Translations under genes and position numbers: made by a program
In this document: in pieces, positions 8,281-16,264 of the stretch
Position numbering within the stretch: position 1 is the first letter of the stretch
Layout of the letters: each line of letters opens with the position of its first letter
The notes under the pieces: generated by a model
Database searches by the model: none
What the model was told of the DNA's origin: nothing
What the model saw: the letters and a program-made list of their open reading frames with translations, nothing else
Assembly (NCBI GenBank): GCA_963850345.1
Contig: CAWKKW010000004.1
Coordinates: 372,001 to 436,000 of the forward strand
Reading direction: 5' to 3'
Length of the DNA: 64,000 nucleotides
From: CAWKKW01 sp963850345
GTDB taxonomy: Bacteria; Acidobacteriota; Terriglobia; Terriglobales; Acidobacteriaceae

Positions 8281-8895
8281 CTAAGCGCGCAATTCTTCAA
8301 TGGTGATCTGGTCGTTGGTATAGATGCAGATCTGGCCGGCGATTTTCAACGACTTTTCCGCGATGTCGCGGGCGGGCAGATCGGTGTTTTCCATCAGGGC
8401 GCGTGCCGAGGCTAGTGCGTACGAGCCGCCGCTGCCAATCGCCGCGATGCCCTCGTCGGGCTCGATGACGTCTCCAGCGCCGCTGATCAGAAAGGTCTGG
8501 GCGGGGTCCGCGACCACCAGCAGAGCCTCGAGATTGCGCAACATCTTGTCGGTCCGCCAGTCCTTCGCCAATTCCACAGCAGAGCGGCCGAGATTGCCGG
8601 CATACTGCTCGAGCTTGGACTCAAAGCGGCTGAAGAGCGAGAAGGCGTCGGCTGTCGATCCGGCGAATCCGGCCAGGATCTTGTCCTGGTAGAGCCGGCG
8701 AATTTTGCGTGCGGAGTGCTTGATAACGCTCTCCCCAAGGGTGACCTGCCCGTCCGCCGCCATGACTACGCTGCCGTTGCGGCGAACGCAAAGCACGGTG
8801 GTCGAGCGGATCCGGATGGGTCGGGTCGAGGAAGTTGAGCCGGAAGGTAGAGTGCTGCCAGAACCGGCAGCCAGAGAAGACGAACGGGTTGTCAT
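8281..8895 (-). CDS. hslV: ATP-dependent protease peptidase subunit HslV (ClpQ) with N-terminal extension
   Basis: Threonine peptidase that forms the proteolytic double ring with HslU. Family segments TTVLCVRRNGSVVMAADGQV, KILAGFAGSTADAFSL and AIGSGGSYALASARAL are present. The catalytic threonine, which must become the N-terminal residue, is Thr32, after a 31-residue Ser/Thr/Gly-rich leader. In E. coli only Met precedes it. No ATG, GTG or TTG lies directly before the TT pair, so a propeptide that is removed seems likely. It is the first gene of the hslVU operon. Confidence 0.93.
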   Translation of the reverse strand: MTTRSSSLAAGSGSTLPSGSTSSTRPIRIRSTTVLCVRRNGSVVMAADGQVTLGESVIKHSARKIRRLYQDKILAGFAGSTADAFSLFSRFESKLEQYAGNLGRSAVELAKDWRTDKMLRNLEALLVVADPAQTFLISGAGDVIEPDEGIAAIGSGGSYALASARALMENTDLPARDIAEKSLKIAGQICIYTNDQITIEELRA

Positions 8896-9051
8896 GCTGT
8901 CTTTAGTCTATCGCAGCAGGCCATGGTACCTGTGATTGTATTCACCCGGTTGAATTTGGCAGAAGGCTCGCGCTGAACGCGCAGGGCTTGGGGTATCCTG
9001 CATCTATTACACGGTGATGAGTTTTAGCGGCAAACCCCGGCGGAGATTCAG

Positions 9052-9534
9052 ATGAGCGGCCTATCTTTACGCGATCCGCAGGTGTATGGCCCGATCATCA
9101 CGGCGGCTCTATTCCTGGGCGGGGTCGTAGCCTACATGACCATGCGGAAGAAGCCGACGGAGGAAGAGCTGGAGCAGGCACGGCGGCTATTCCTGGTGCA
9201 AAGCGGCAGGATCATCGACGGAACGCTGCTCGACATCACCGAACTCGATGCTCGCGATAGCGGCCGCGAAAAGAACATGCAGCTGATCCTCTACAAGTAT
9301 GAGATTGCAGGGGTTGTGTACGAATGTTCGCAGGACATTACTAACCTGCAGGAGTTCGTGGATGTGCAGAAGTGCCGGCCGGGATTTCCCGCTTCGATCC
9401 GGTATGACACGCACCGTCCGGAAAACAGCATCATTGTCTCGGAACACTGGAGCGGGCTGCGTGAAACAGCCAGGCAGTTTCCGGTGAGAGAGCCGGCGCG
9501 GAACCCGGCTGCGGCGACCATTCCTCGCCGCTGA
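9052..9534 (+). CDS. DUF3592-like membrane-anchored protein
   Basis: 160 residues with one N-terminal transmembrane segment (about residues 12-31). A beta-rich soluble domain follows, with a conserved-looking cysteine in VVYECSQD and the ending PASIRYDTHRPENSII. That ending resembles the V-x-V-x-Y-x-P-x-x-P-x-x-S segment of DUF3592 proteins. Function is unknown. A similar protein lies at 55705-56103. It stands between the divergent hslVU operon and the CDF transporter. Confidence 0.65.
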   Translation: MSGLSLRDPQVYGPIITAALFLGGVVAYMTMRKKPTEEELEQARRLFLVQSGRIIDGTLLDITELDARDSGREKNMQLILYKYEIAGVVYECSQDITNLQEFVDVQKCRPGFPASIRYDTHRPENSIIVSEHWSGLRETARQFPVREPARNPAAATIPRR

Positions 9535-9614
9535 ATCGGAAGCCGATTCCGTCTGGTGAAGGGTTGATGGCCGAAACACTGTTCGCACCTATCGCCGCCC
9601 GATAGACTAACCCT

Positions 9615-10559
9615 ATGCATGTCCACGGGACAGCCTCGCAAACGATGCAACGGGTGCTGCGCTTCTCCCTGGTTGCGACCCTGCTCTACGTGGCGTTGAC
9701 GCTGGTAGCCGGGTTGCGGGCGCATAGCCTGGCGCTCATCTCCGAAGCTGGCCATAATGTCTCTGACGCTGCCGCGCTACTGCTGTCGTTCATCGCTGTC
9801 TACTTTCAGAGCCGGCCTCCCAACGACGAAAAGACCTTTGGCTATCATCGCGCTGGAGTTCTGGCTGCCTTCCTGAATGCAGTGACGCTGATTGTGATCG
9901 CGGGATGGATTGGCCTGGAGGCACTCCATCGCCTGAGCCAACCAGTCGTCGTGCAACCGCGGCTGATGATGGTCGTGGCCGCTGCGGGTGTCGCGATGAA
10001 CGGGGTGATCGCCGCGCTGCTGTGGCGGGTAAATCACGATGTGAATATTCGCAGCGTCTTCGTGCACATGCTCGGAGACACTCTCTCGACAGCCGCAGTA
10101 ATTGTGGGAGGGTTCGCCATCCTGCTTACCGGGCACAACTGGATCGATCCGGCGTTGTCGCTGATCATTGCCGCGCTGATTATCTGGTCTTCGTTCTCAA
10201 TCGTGCGCGAGACGCTGAATATCCTGCTTGAGGGCGCGCCGCGAGGCGTAGCGATCGCAGAGATTCGCGCGTCGCTGGAAGGAATCGACGGCGTTGAAGA
10301 TGTGCACGATCTGCACGTCTGGAGTCTGGGGTCCAATTCGCATGCGTTGGCCAGCCATGTGACCATCGCCGACATACCGCCGTCAGAGAGCGGGCGAATT
10401 CTCGAACTGATCAACTCCACGCTGCGCGCAAAATTCCGCATTCATCACACGACCATCCAGTTCGAACACGTGGAGTGCGAGGTCGCGCACGGTTGCGTTA
10501 TGCCGGTAGAAGCGGCAGATTCGCACGGCCACCACCACCATCACGGACACGTTCACTAA
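9615..10559 (+). CDS. Cation diffusion facilitator (CzcD/ZitB-type zinc/cobalt exporter)
   Basis: 314-residue inner-membrane proton antiporter with six hydrophobic segments. The two metal-site motifs of the family are present: HNVSD in TM2 (residues 46-50) and HMLGD in TM5. A cytoplasmic C-terminal domain (DVHDLHVWSLGSNSHALASH) follows. The end is a His-rich tail with HGHHHHHGH, consistent with zinc, cobalt or cadmium binding. There is no adjacent metal regulator. The next gene is convergent, 8 bp away. Confidence 0.93.
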   Translation: MHVHGTASQTMQRVLRFSLVATLLYVALTLVAGLRAHSLALISEAGHNVSDAAALLLSFIAVYFQSRPPNDEKTFGYHRAGVLAAFLNAVTLIVIAGWIGLEALHRLSQPVVVQPRLMMVVAAAGVAMNGVIAALLWRVNHDVNIRSVFVHMLGDTLSTAAVIVGGFAILLTGHNWIDPALSLIIAALIIWSSFSIVRETLNILLEGAPRGVAIAEIRASLEGIDGVEDVHDLHVWSLGSNSHALASHVTIADIPPSESGRILELINSTLRAKFRIHHTTIQFEHVECEVAHGCVMPVEAADSHGHHHHHGHVH

Positions 10560-10567
10560 AGTGCGGT

Positions 10568-11080
10568 TCAGGGATTCTGCAGTTGAAGCAGCTTCTTCGG
10601 CGCGACGAGTCTCCAGGCCGCGTAGATGTGGCTGAGCAGATCCTGATTGGAGACCTCGCTGAGCTCGATGCCAATCCAGCCGCGCACACCCACGTACGGC
10701 GGTTTGAAGTAGGTGCGGGGGGATTGACGCACCAGCGTAGCCTGCAGCCCCGGGGGCGCGGGAATCCATATCGCGATGTGCCCGTCGTCATGGTGATTGT
10801 TGTCGAACATGGCGAACACCCGCTTGTTCACGAAGAAAGTGGGCTCGCCATGGGAAAGCTTTTCGGTCACGCCGGGCAGTTGCGTGCACAGGGAACGAAC
10901 GCGGTGCAGGTGCTCGTCAGCGGGATCTGACTCTGTCTGACCGTTGTGTTTCGGCGCGGGATCAGGAGTGGTCTTGGCGAGGCTGCGCTTCGCCGCACCG
11001 CCAGTCGAAGCAAGGCTCGAGGGCCGATCCGATCCACCGGAGGCGGGAGGCTTTGGCGCGCTTGTACCTCGCTCTTTCAC
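10568..11080 (-). CDS. MmcQ/YjbR-family protein
   Basis: 170 residues ending in a YjbR (DUF419) domain with SHGEPTFFVNKRVFAMF, then IAIWIPAPPGLQATLV and GVRGWIGIEL. These small proteins have a CyaY-like DNA-binding fold and unclear roles. The first 50 residues are low complexity. The start chosen is the GTG at 11080, which overlaps the stop of the upstream isomerase-like gene as GTGA. The longer reading from 11167 would overlap that gene by about 90 bp and is unlikely. Confidence 0.8.
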   Translation of the reverse strand: MKERGTSAPKPPASGGSDRPSSLASTGGAAKRSLAKTTPDPAPKHNGQTESDPADEHLHRVRSLCTQLPGVTEKLSHGEPTFFVNKRVFAMFDNNHHDDGHIAIWIPAPPGLQATLVRQSPRTYFKPPYVGVRGWIGIELSEVSNQDLLSHIYAAWRLVAPKKLLQLQNP

Positions 11081-12051
11081 GCCAGCGTCCCAGCTTTCTG
11101 CAGTGCTTCTTTCATACCCGTGAAGCTCGCCCGGGATGAGGCTTCCGGCGTGCCTGCACCGCGCCAATGCGTTTCGAGAGAAACTGCGCCGCGGTAGCCA
11201 TCCTGCTTAAGCGCGCGAAACTGCGCCGCCCAGTCGATGATGCCTTTGCCGACGGCGGCCCATTCAAACTTGCCTTCCGGCTTGGGAACCGCGTCTTTGC
11301 AGTGGCAGTGACCGATGCGGTTCTTGGGCAACAGAGCATATCCCGCGGGATAGGCATCGTTTTCGCCGCGGGCGACCGCATTGGCCGGATCCCAGTTCAG
11401 CATCAGGTGCGGCGACTGCACAGCGGCTAAGGTTCTGGCTGCTTCGCGACCAGTTGCGGTGTTGCACTCGTATTCATTTTCGAGAACAAGTAACAGTCCC
11501 TGTTTGCCGGCAGTTTCGGCGGCCTGCTGCAGCTTCGCGTCGATCGCCTTGCGGTGTGGAGCCTGGTCATCGAGGCGCCAGAAATCGAAGCATCGAATTT
11601 TGTTTGTCTTGAATTTGCGGGCGAGCGCGATGCATTTCTCCATCACCTCATCCTGCTGCTGAAAGGTGTAGTTCGCACCGAAGTTGTCGTTCTTTGGGCT
11701 GTATTTTGACTTGGGAGCTCCGGGCCAGTCTGTCTTGAAAAGCGGGCTGCCGATATCCGTCACCCTGAGCTTGTACTTGTCGAGGATGGCGATCGCTCTC
11801 GCAATTTCAGCGTCGTCGAGCTTCATCAGGTTCTTGTCCCAGATTGCCCGAAGCTCGACCCATTGCATGCCGAACTCCTGCGAAGCGACAGCGCAGGCAT
11901 GGTCGAGATCCTGTGAAATCTCATCGGTAATCACCGCGACATGGAAGGGTGACTTGATCGGCTCGGCCATCAGCAAGGAGTCCTTGAGCCCGGAGATCGT
12001 GAGCGCTGCCCCGGCTCCTTTGATGAAATTACGTCGCGTTACATCCTGCAT
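11077..12051 (-). CDS. Tat-exported sugar phosphate isomerase/epimerase-like TIM-barrel protein
   Basis: 324 residues. A twin-arginine signal (TRRNFIKGAGAALTISG, residues 5-21) precedes a xylose-isomerase-like TIM barrel (AP_endonuc_2 fold). Metal-site type motifs are visible: VLENEYECN, LNWDPANA, GHCHCKDA and the C-terminal VSLETHW. It should therefore be a periplasmic metal-dependent sugar isomerase or epimerase of unknown substrate. It is divergent from a second protein of the same design at 12126; their ATGs are only about 75 bp apart, suggesting a shared control region. The YjbR gene is translationally coupled downstream. Confidence 0.85.
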   Translation of the reverse strand: MQDVTRRNFIKGAGAALTISGLKDSLLMAEPIKSPFHVAVITDEISQDLDHACAVASQEFGMQWVELRAIWDKNLMKLDDAEIARAIAILDKYKLRVTDIGSPLFKTDWPGAPKSKYSPKNDNFGANYTFQQQDEVMEKCIALARKFKTNKIRCFDFWRLDDQAPHRKAIDAKLQQAAETAGKQGLLLVLENEYECNTATGREAARTLAAVQSPHLMLNWDPANAVARGENDAYPAGYALLPKNRIGHCHCKDAVPKPEGKFEWAAVGKGIIDWAAQFRALKQDGYRGAVSLETHWRGAGTPEASSRASFTGMKEALQKAGTLA

Positions 12052-12125
12052 GTGTTCTCCCCAACTGCTTTGCGCACATGGCTTCTGCTGGACACTCCAA
12101 GTTGCACAATATTAGTATCGCGCGC

Positions 12126-12980
12126 ATGGAACCCGCAACGAGCCGACGTCAATTCCTTCGCACAGGTGCGTTCGCCGTGACCGCCGCCGCTTTCCCCATC
12201 TCAGGCTGGTCTGTCGCGGAGCAGACACAGGCCAAGCCCGGAGCGATTCGACTGGGAGTCGCCAGCTATTCGCTGCGCAAGTTCGATTGTGCGCAGGTGA
12301 TCGACGCGATGAAGCAGCTGAACACGCCCTTTCTCAACGCCAAGGACGTGAAGGATCATTTGCCGATGACGCCGCCGGAGGCAACGCAGCAAGCCGTGGC
12401 TGCTTACAGAGCGGCGGACATCCAGTTGACTGCGGCAGGCGCCATCTACTTTCCGAAGACGGACGAATCCGACATTCAGCAGAAATTTGACTACTGCAAA
12501 CGCGCCGGCATTTCGCTGATCGTCGGCAGCCCGACCCATGCTTCGTTGCCGATGGTGGAGAAGTTCGTGAAGCAGTACGACATCCGGCTGGCCATCCACA
12601 ATCATGGGCCGGAAGACAAGGATTGGCCCTCTCCCCTGGACGCGCTGAAAGCGATCGAAGGTATGGACCCCAGGATGGGACTGTGCATCGATGTGGGGCA
12701 TACGGTGCGTGCGGGAACGGACGTGGTCGCCGCGATTCGGCAGGCTGGACCTCGCGTCTTCAATCTTCACATGAAGGATCTGGCGAGCCCGACCAGCAAG
12801 GAAAGCCAGGTAGCGGTGGGCGATGGCATGATGCCGGTTCCGCAGATATTTCGCGCACTACAAGCTATCCGATACAGCGGACATGTAGATCTCGAATACG
12901 AGATTCATGAGGACGATCCGATGCCTGGCATGATCAAGAGCTTCGCCTACATGCGCGGAGTGATCGCGGCCATGGCCTGA
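12126..12980 (+). CDS. Tat-exported sugar phosphate isomerase/epimerase-like TIM-barrel protein
   Basis: 284 residues. The twin-arginine signal is SRRQFLRTGAFAVTAAAF (residues 6-23). A shorter xylose-isomerase-like TIM barrel follows, with LAIHNHGPEDK, LCIDVGHTVRAG, FNLHMKDL and a final VDLEYEI supplying the metal ligands. It is divergent from the similar gene at 11077-12051. An ATG 16 codons upstream is in frame, but it would push the Tat motif away from the N-terminus, so 12126 is preferred. Substrate unknown; carbohydrate catabolism in the periplasm is the natural guess. Confidence 0.85.
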   Translation: MEPATSRRQFLRTGAFAVTAAAFPISGWSVAEQTQAKPGAIRLGVASYSLRKFDCAQVIDAMKQLNTPFLNAKDVKDHLPMTPPEATQQAVAAYRAADIQLTAAGAIYFPKTDESDIQQKFDYCKRAGISLIVGSPTHASLPMVEKFVKQYDIRLAIHNHGPEDKDWPSPLDALKAIEGMDPRMGLCIDVGHTVRAGTDVVAAIRQAGPRVFNLHMKDLASPTSKESQVAVGDGMMPVPQIFRALQAIRYSGHVDLEYEIHEDDPMPGMIKSFAYMRGVIAAMA

Positions 12981-13033
12981 GCAAAATTGAAACGACGCGG
13001 AAAAGTCGCGCTGCAAGTTAAGAAGGAGAGCAC

Positions 13034-13411
13034 ATGAAAGTGGCGGTCCTGATCTCGCGGATTTTGCTGGGGCTGTTGTTCCTGATTTTCGGCCTGAACG
13101 GGTTTTTCAACTTCATTCCACAGCCGCCCCCGGTGGGAGTCGCGGGACAGTTCGGGGTCATTCTGCAGCAGACCCACTACTTTCTTGCCGTGGCGGCTTT
13201 TGAAGTGGTCGGGGCGGTGCTGCTGCTCGCGAACAGGTTTGTTCCGCTGGGGCTGACGTTGCTCGGGCCCATCCTGGTGAACATCCTGCTCTTTCATATC
13301 CTGATGGCGCCGATGGGACTTCCCATCGCTCTGGTGGTCACGCTGCTCTGGTTCATCGTGTTCACCAGCGTGCGCCAGGCATTCGCAGGCATCTTTCTGC
13401 AGCGAGTGTAG
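13034..13411 (+). CDS. DoxX-family membrane protein
   Basis: 125 residues with four hydrophobic segments, the DoxX layout. It opens with ISRILLGLLFLIFGLNGFFN and has the central block HYFLAVAAFEVVGAVLLL. An AAGGAGAG ribosome site lies just before the ATG. DoxX proteins are small inner-membrane proteins linked to redox or quinone functions, but the role here is unknown. It follows the isomerase-like gene by 53 bp and converges on tRNA-Sec. Confidence 0.82.
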   Translation: MKVAVLISRILLGLLFLIFGLNGFFNFIPQPPPVGVAGQFGVILQQTHYFLAVAAFEVVGAVLLLANRFVPLGLTLLGPILVNILLFHILMAPMGLPIALVVTLLWFIVFTSVRQAFAGIFLQRV

Positions 13412-13427
13412 GGCGGCCCAGACAGCC

Positions 13428-13466
13428 GTTTCCCAGGCGATCAGGGGAGAGCGGTGGTTGGGAAAC
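13428..13466. other. Hairpin between doxX and tRNA-Sec
   Basis: An exact 8-bp inverted repeat (13428-13435 with 13459-13466) with a 23-nt loop lies just past the 3' end of the minus-strand tRNA-Sec and past the DoxX stop. It could end both transcripts, but it has no U-tract. Confidence 0.35.
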
Positions 13467-13476
13467 TCAAACAGGT

Positions 13477-13571
13477 TGGCGGAAGCGCGTGTGAGTCGAA
13501 CACACCGTCGCCCGTGAAGGACGACCGCCGGTTTTGAAGACCGGGAGGATCACCGGAGCCTAAGCGCTTCC
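13477..13571 (-). tRNA. selC: tRNA-Sec (anticodon TCA)
   Basis: Read on the minus strand this is a complete 95-nt selenocysteine tRNA. The 8-bp acceptor stem is GGAAGCGC with GCGCTTCC, then discriminator G and an encoded CCA. The anticodon stem CCGGT/ACCGG closes a 7-nt loop with TCA at 13535-13537 (complement). A long extra arm and a 5-bp T-stem with a TTCGACT loop follow. The 8-bp acceptor, long extra arm and UCA anticodon are specific for tRNA-Sec, which is serylated, converted by SelA and delivered by SelB to UGA. It is divergent from selD, 68 bp away. Confidence 0.96.
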
Positions 13572-13639
13572 ATGCGCATGCTGAGCCTCAGTGGAACAGA
13601 CAGTTGCATCTTAGTACATTCGTAGTGAGGTGAGATGCG

Positions 13640-14737
13640 ATGGAGGCGGCGGAGAAGCAGGAGTTCGAGAGCGAGCAGGCTCCCCAGAGCAGCCGAACGG
13701 AAGTGAAGCTGACGGAGCACGTGAAGGCGGGCGGATGCGCCAGCAAGCTGGCGCCGGGTTCGCTGAGTGCGGTGCTTGCCCGGCTTCCGCGCCAGCAGAA
13801 CGAAAATCTGCTGGTAGGCTTCGAGACCTCGGACGATGCCGGCGTGTACCGAATCGCCGACGACCTTGCGCTGGTGCAGACGGTCGATTTCTTCACGCCG
13901 ATGGTGGACGACCCCTACACCTTCGGCCAGGTAGCGGCCGCGAATGCGTTGAGCGATGTTTACGCGATGGGCGGCAAGCCCGTCACGGCGCTGTCGATGG
14001 TGTGCTTTCCGCCGGCAGGTGACCTCGACCTGCTGGAACAGATCATGTTGGGCGGGCTGTCGAAGATGGAAGAGGCAGGCTGCGTCGTGGTCGGAGGCCA
14101 CAGTGTGCGCGACGCGGAGATCAAGTTCGGTTACGCGGTGACTGGGCTCATCAAACCGGAACACGTCTACACCAACACCGGCGCGCGGACTGGGGATGTG
14201 TTGTTGCTGACCAAACCAATTGGGACAGGCGTGATCACCACTGCCATCAAGCGCAAGGTTGCGGAGGACGCGTGGATTGCAGACGCGGTGCGTTCTATGA
14301 CCATGTTGAATCGAAGAGCGGCGGAGATTGCGCGCCGGTTTGAGGTCCACGCAGCTACTGACGTGACCGGCTTTGGGTTGATGGGTCACGGCCGCGAAGT
14401 GGCCTTGGGCAGCGGGGTCCGGCTAAGCATCGAGGTGTCGGCGGTGCCGCTGCTCGACGGCGCGAGAGAGGCGGTGCGGCTGGGGGCAGTTCCCGCCGGC
14501 TTGCTGTCGAATCGCGAGTTTGCCGAGTGCGTAGTCGCCGATGCCGAGAAGGCAACGATCGCCGACGACCTGCGCGCCCTTATGTATGATCCGCAGACCT
14601 CGGGAGGATTGCTGCTGGCGGTGGCACCCGCAGACGCTGAGGGGCTGCTCACAGCGCTGCGGGACGAAGGCCTTCGCGCTGCACGAATCGGCGAGGTGCT
14701 AGGCAACGGTAAGGCAGGCATTGAGCTGCGTACGTGA
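13640..14737 (+). CDS. selD: Selenide, water dikinase (selenophosphate synthetase)
   Basis: Makes selenophosphate, the selenium donor for SelA, from selenide and ATP. The active site is GGCASKL, with Cys33 and Lys36, so this is the cysteine form rather than a selenoprotein. Further family marks are the metal and nucleotide segments LVQTVDFFTPMVDDPYTFG and NALSDVYAMGGKP, then VVGGHSVRDAEIKFG and TDVTGFGLMGHG. Length (365 residues) is normal. A GAGGTG ribosome site precedes the ATG. It is the first gene of a selD-selA-selB run and divergent from tRNA-Sec. Confidence 0.96.
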   Translation: MEAAEKQEFESEQAPQSSRTEVKLTEHVKAGGCASKLAPGSLSAVLARLPRQQNENLLVGFETSDDAGVYRIADDLALVQTVDFFTPMVDDPYTFGQVAAANALSDVYAMGGKPVTALSMVCFPPAGDLDLLEQIMLGGLSKMEEAGCVVVGGHSVRDAEIKFGYAVTGLIKPEHVYTNTGARTGDVLLLTKPIGTGVITTAIKRKVAEDAWIADAVRSMTMLNRRAAEIARRFEVHAATDVTGFGLMGHGREVALGSGVRLSIEVSAVPLLDGAREAVRLGAVPAGLLSNREFAECVVADAEKATIADDLRALMYDPQTSGGLLLAVAPADAEGLLTALRDEGLRAARIGEVLGNGKAGIELRT

Positions 14738-14791
14738 ATTCGTATCTGCTGCATGACTCTATTCGGATTGAAAGGCAGGACCTGAACGACC

Positions 14792-16264
14792 TTGAGTAAT
14801 CTGGAATCAGCCGATCGGAACGCCCACAGTGGCGAACAGGCCCTCTACCGGCTGCTGCCGTCGGTGGGCGATCTGCTGCTCGATCCTGAATTTGTAACCC
14901 TGGCTGCGGCACATTCGCGAACATTGGTCGCACACGCCGCACGGACAGTATTAAGCCGCTTACGACAGCAGATTAGCAAAGGCGAACATTCAGCAGCGAC
15001 GCTGGCGCCTGAGCTGCACCGCATCGGAGTGCTGGTCTCAGCCGAGATCGATGCGCTATTGCGACCCTCCCTCGTGCGCGTCGTGAATGCTACCGGCATG
15101 TTGCTGCACACCAACCTCGGCCGAGCGCCACTCAGCCGCGCTGCTCTCGACCAGATCGTCGAAGTTGCCGGCGGCTATTCGAATCTTGAGCTCAATCTGG
15201 AGACCGGGCAGCGTGGGCGGCGCGACGATCATGTAGAGCCGCTGATTCTCAGGTTTCTGGCTGCGCAGGCAGGGCACTCTGAAGAATCCGTAGCGCAGAC
15301 CCATAGCGCCGTGGTCGTGAATAACTGCGCGGCTGCTACCTTTCTCGCGCTCAATTCTCTGGCGGAGGGCGGCGAGGTGATCGTGTCGCGAGGCGAGTTG
15401 GTGGAGATCGGCGGCGGCTTTCGCATCCCCGATATCCTTCGCAAATCCGGAGCCTCGCTTCATGAAGTGGGCACAACGAATCGGACGCGTATCGCTGACT
15501 ACGAAACAGCAGTGCATGACGGCACGCGGCTGATCTTGCGGGTGCATCAATCCAACTTCAAGATAGAGGGCTTTACCGAGCGGCCGTTGCTTGAAGAATT
15601 GGTCGCGTTAGGTGAGCGGAAGAAGCTGCCGGTGTTTGAAGATCAGGGGACCGGCCTGATGCTGTCGCTCGAAGAGTTGGAAGTGCTGGCGGAGTCCTCA
15701 TTTGTCGAAAGCTTTCGCGCAGGCGTGCCCCTGATCGCAGCCAGCGGCGACAAGCTTCTCGGTGGTCCGCAATGTGGGCTGCTCGTGGGGCATAAGGATC
15801 TGATAGAGCAGATTCGGCGCAATCCTCTGCTGCGAGCGCTTCGCGTGGACAAGCTCACGTATGCTGCGCTCGAAGCAACGCTGCTCACGTACTCGAGGGG
15901 ACGCGCAGACGATATTCCGGTCGTCAGGATGTTGCGTATTCCCGCGGAAAGTGTGCGTGTGCGTTGCGAGCAGATCGTGGAGGCACTCGCGCAAATGCCC
16001 TTCGACGCGGAAGTAGTCGCGTCAAAGAGCGTGATAGGCGGCGGCACCACGCCCGGAGCTACGCTCGACAGCTTTGCCGTTTCCTTGCATCACGCAACGC
16101 TCTCGTCCACCAACCTTGCGACTGCCTTGCGGCGTGCTTCGCCGGCAGTGGTCTGCCGCGTGCAGAATGATCGAGTCCTGCTCGATCCGCGCACTGTGTT
16201 TCCAGAGCAGGATGCGGAGTTGATCGAGGTCTTAAGGCAGGTCGCGAAGGAGCTACGGACGTGA
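14792..16264 (+). CDS. selA: L-seryl-tRNA(Sec) selenium transferase
   Basis: PLP enzyme that turns seryl-tRNA-Sec into selenocysteinyl-tRNA-Sec using selenophosphate. The PLP lysine is in SGDKLLGGPQCGLLVG (Lys321). Other family blocks are VVNATGMLLHTNLGRAPLS (residues 97-115), NNCAAATFLALNSLA and VHQSNFKIEGF. The start is a TTG at 14792, 54 bp after selD. Length is 490 residues, slightly above the usual 460. The stop overlaps the selB start as GTGA, so translation is coupled. Confidence 0.96.
   Translation: MSNLESADRNAHSGEQALYRLLPSVGDLLLDPEFVTLAAAHSRTLVAHAARTVLSRLRQQISKGEHSAATLAPELHRIGVLVSAEIDALLRPSLVRVVNATGMLLHTNLGRAPLSRAALDQIVEVAGGYSNLELNLETGQRGRRDDHVEPLILRFLAAQAGHSEESVAQTHSAVVVNNCAAATFLALNSLAEGGEVIVSRGELVEIGGGFRIPDILRKSGASLHEVGTTNRTRIADYETAVHDGTRLILRVHQSNFKIEGFTERPLLEELVALGERKKLPVFEDQGTGLMLSLEELEVLAESSFVESFRAGVPLIAASGDKLLGGPQCGLLVGHKDLIEQIRRNPLLRALRVDKLTYAALEATLLTYSRGRADDIPVVRMLRIPAESVRVRCEQIVEALAQMPFDAEVVASKSVIGGGTTPGATLDSFAVSLHHATLSSTNLATALRRASPAVVCRVQNDRVLLDPRTVFPEQDAELIEVLRQVAKELRT

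Noticed and set aside
13640..14737. SelD as a possible selenoprotein
   Set aside because: The active-site position is a normal Cys codon (Cys33) and no in-frame UGA is present.
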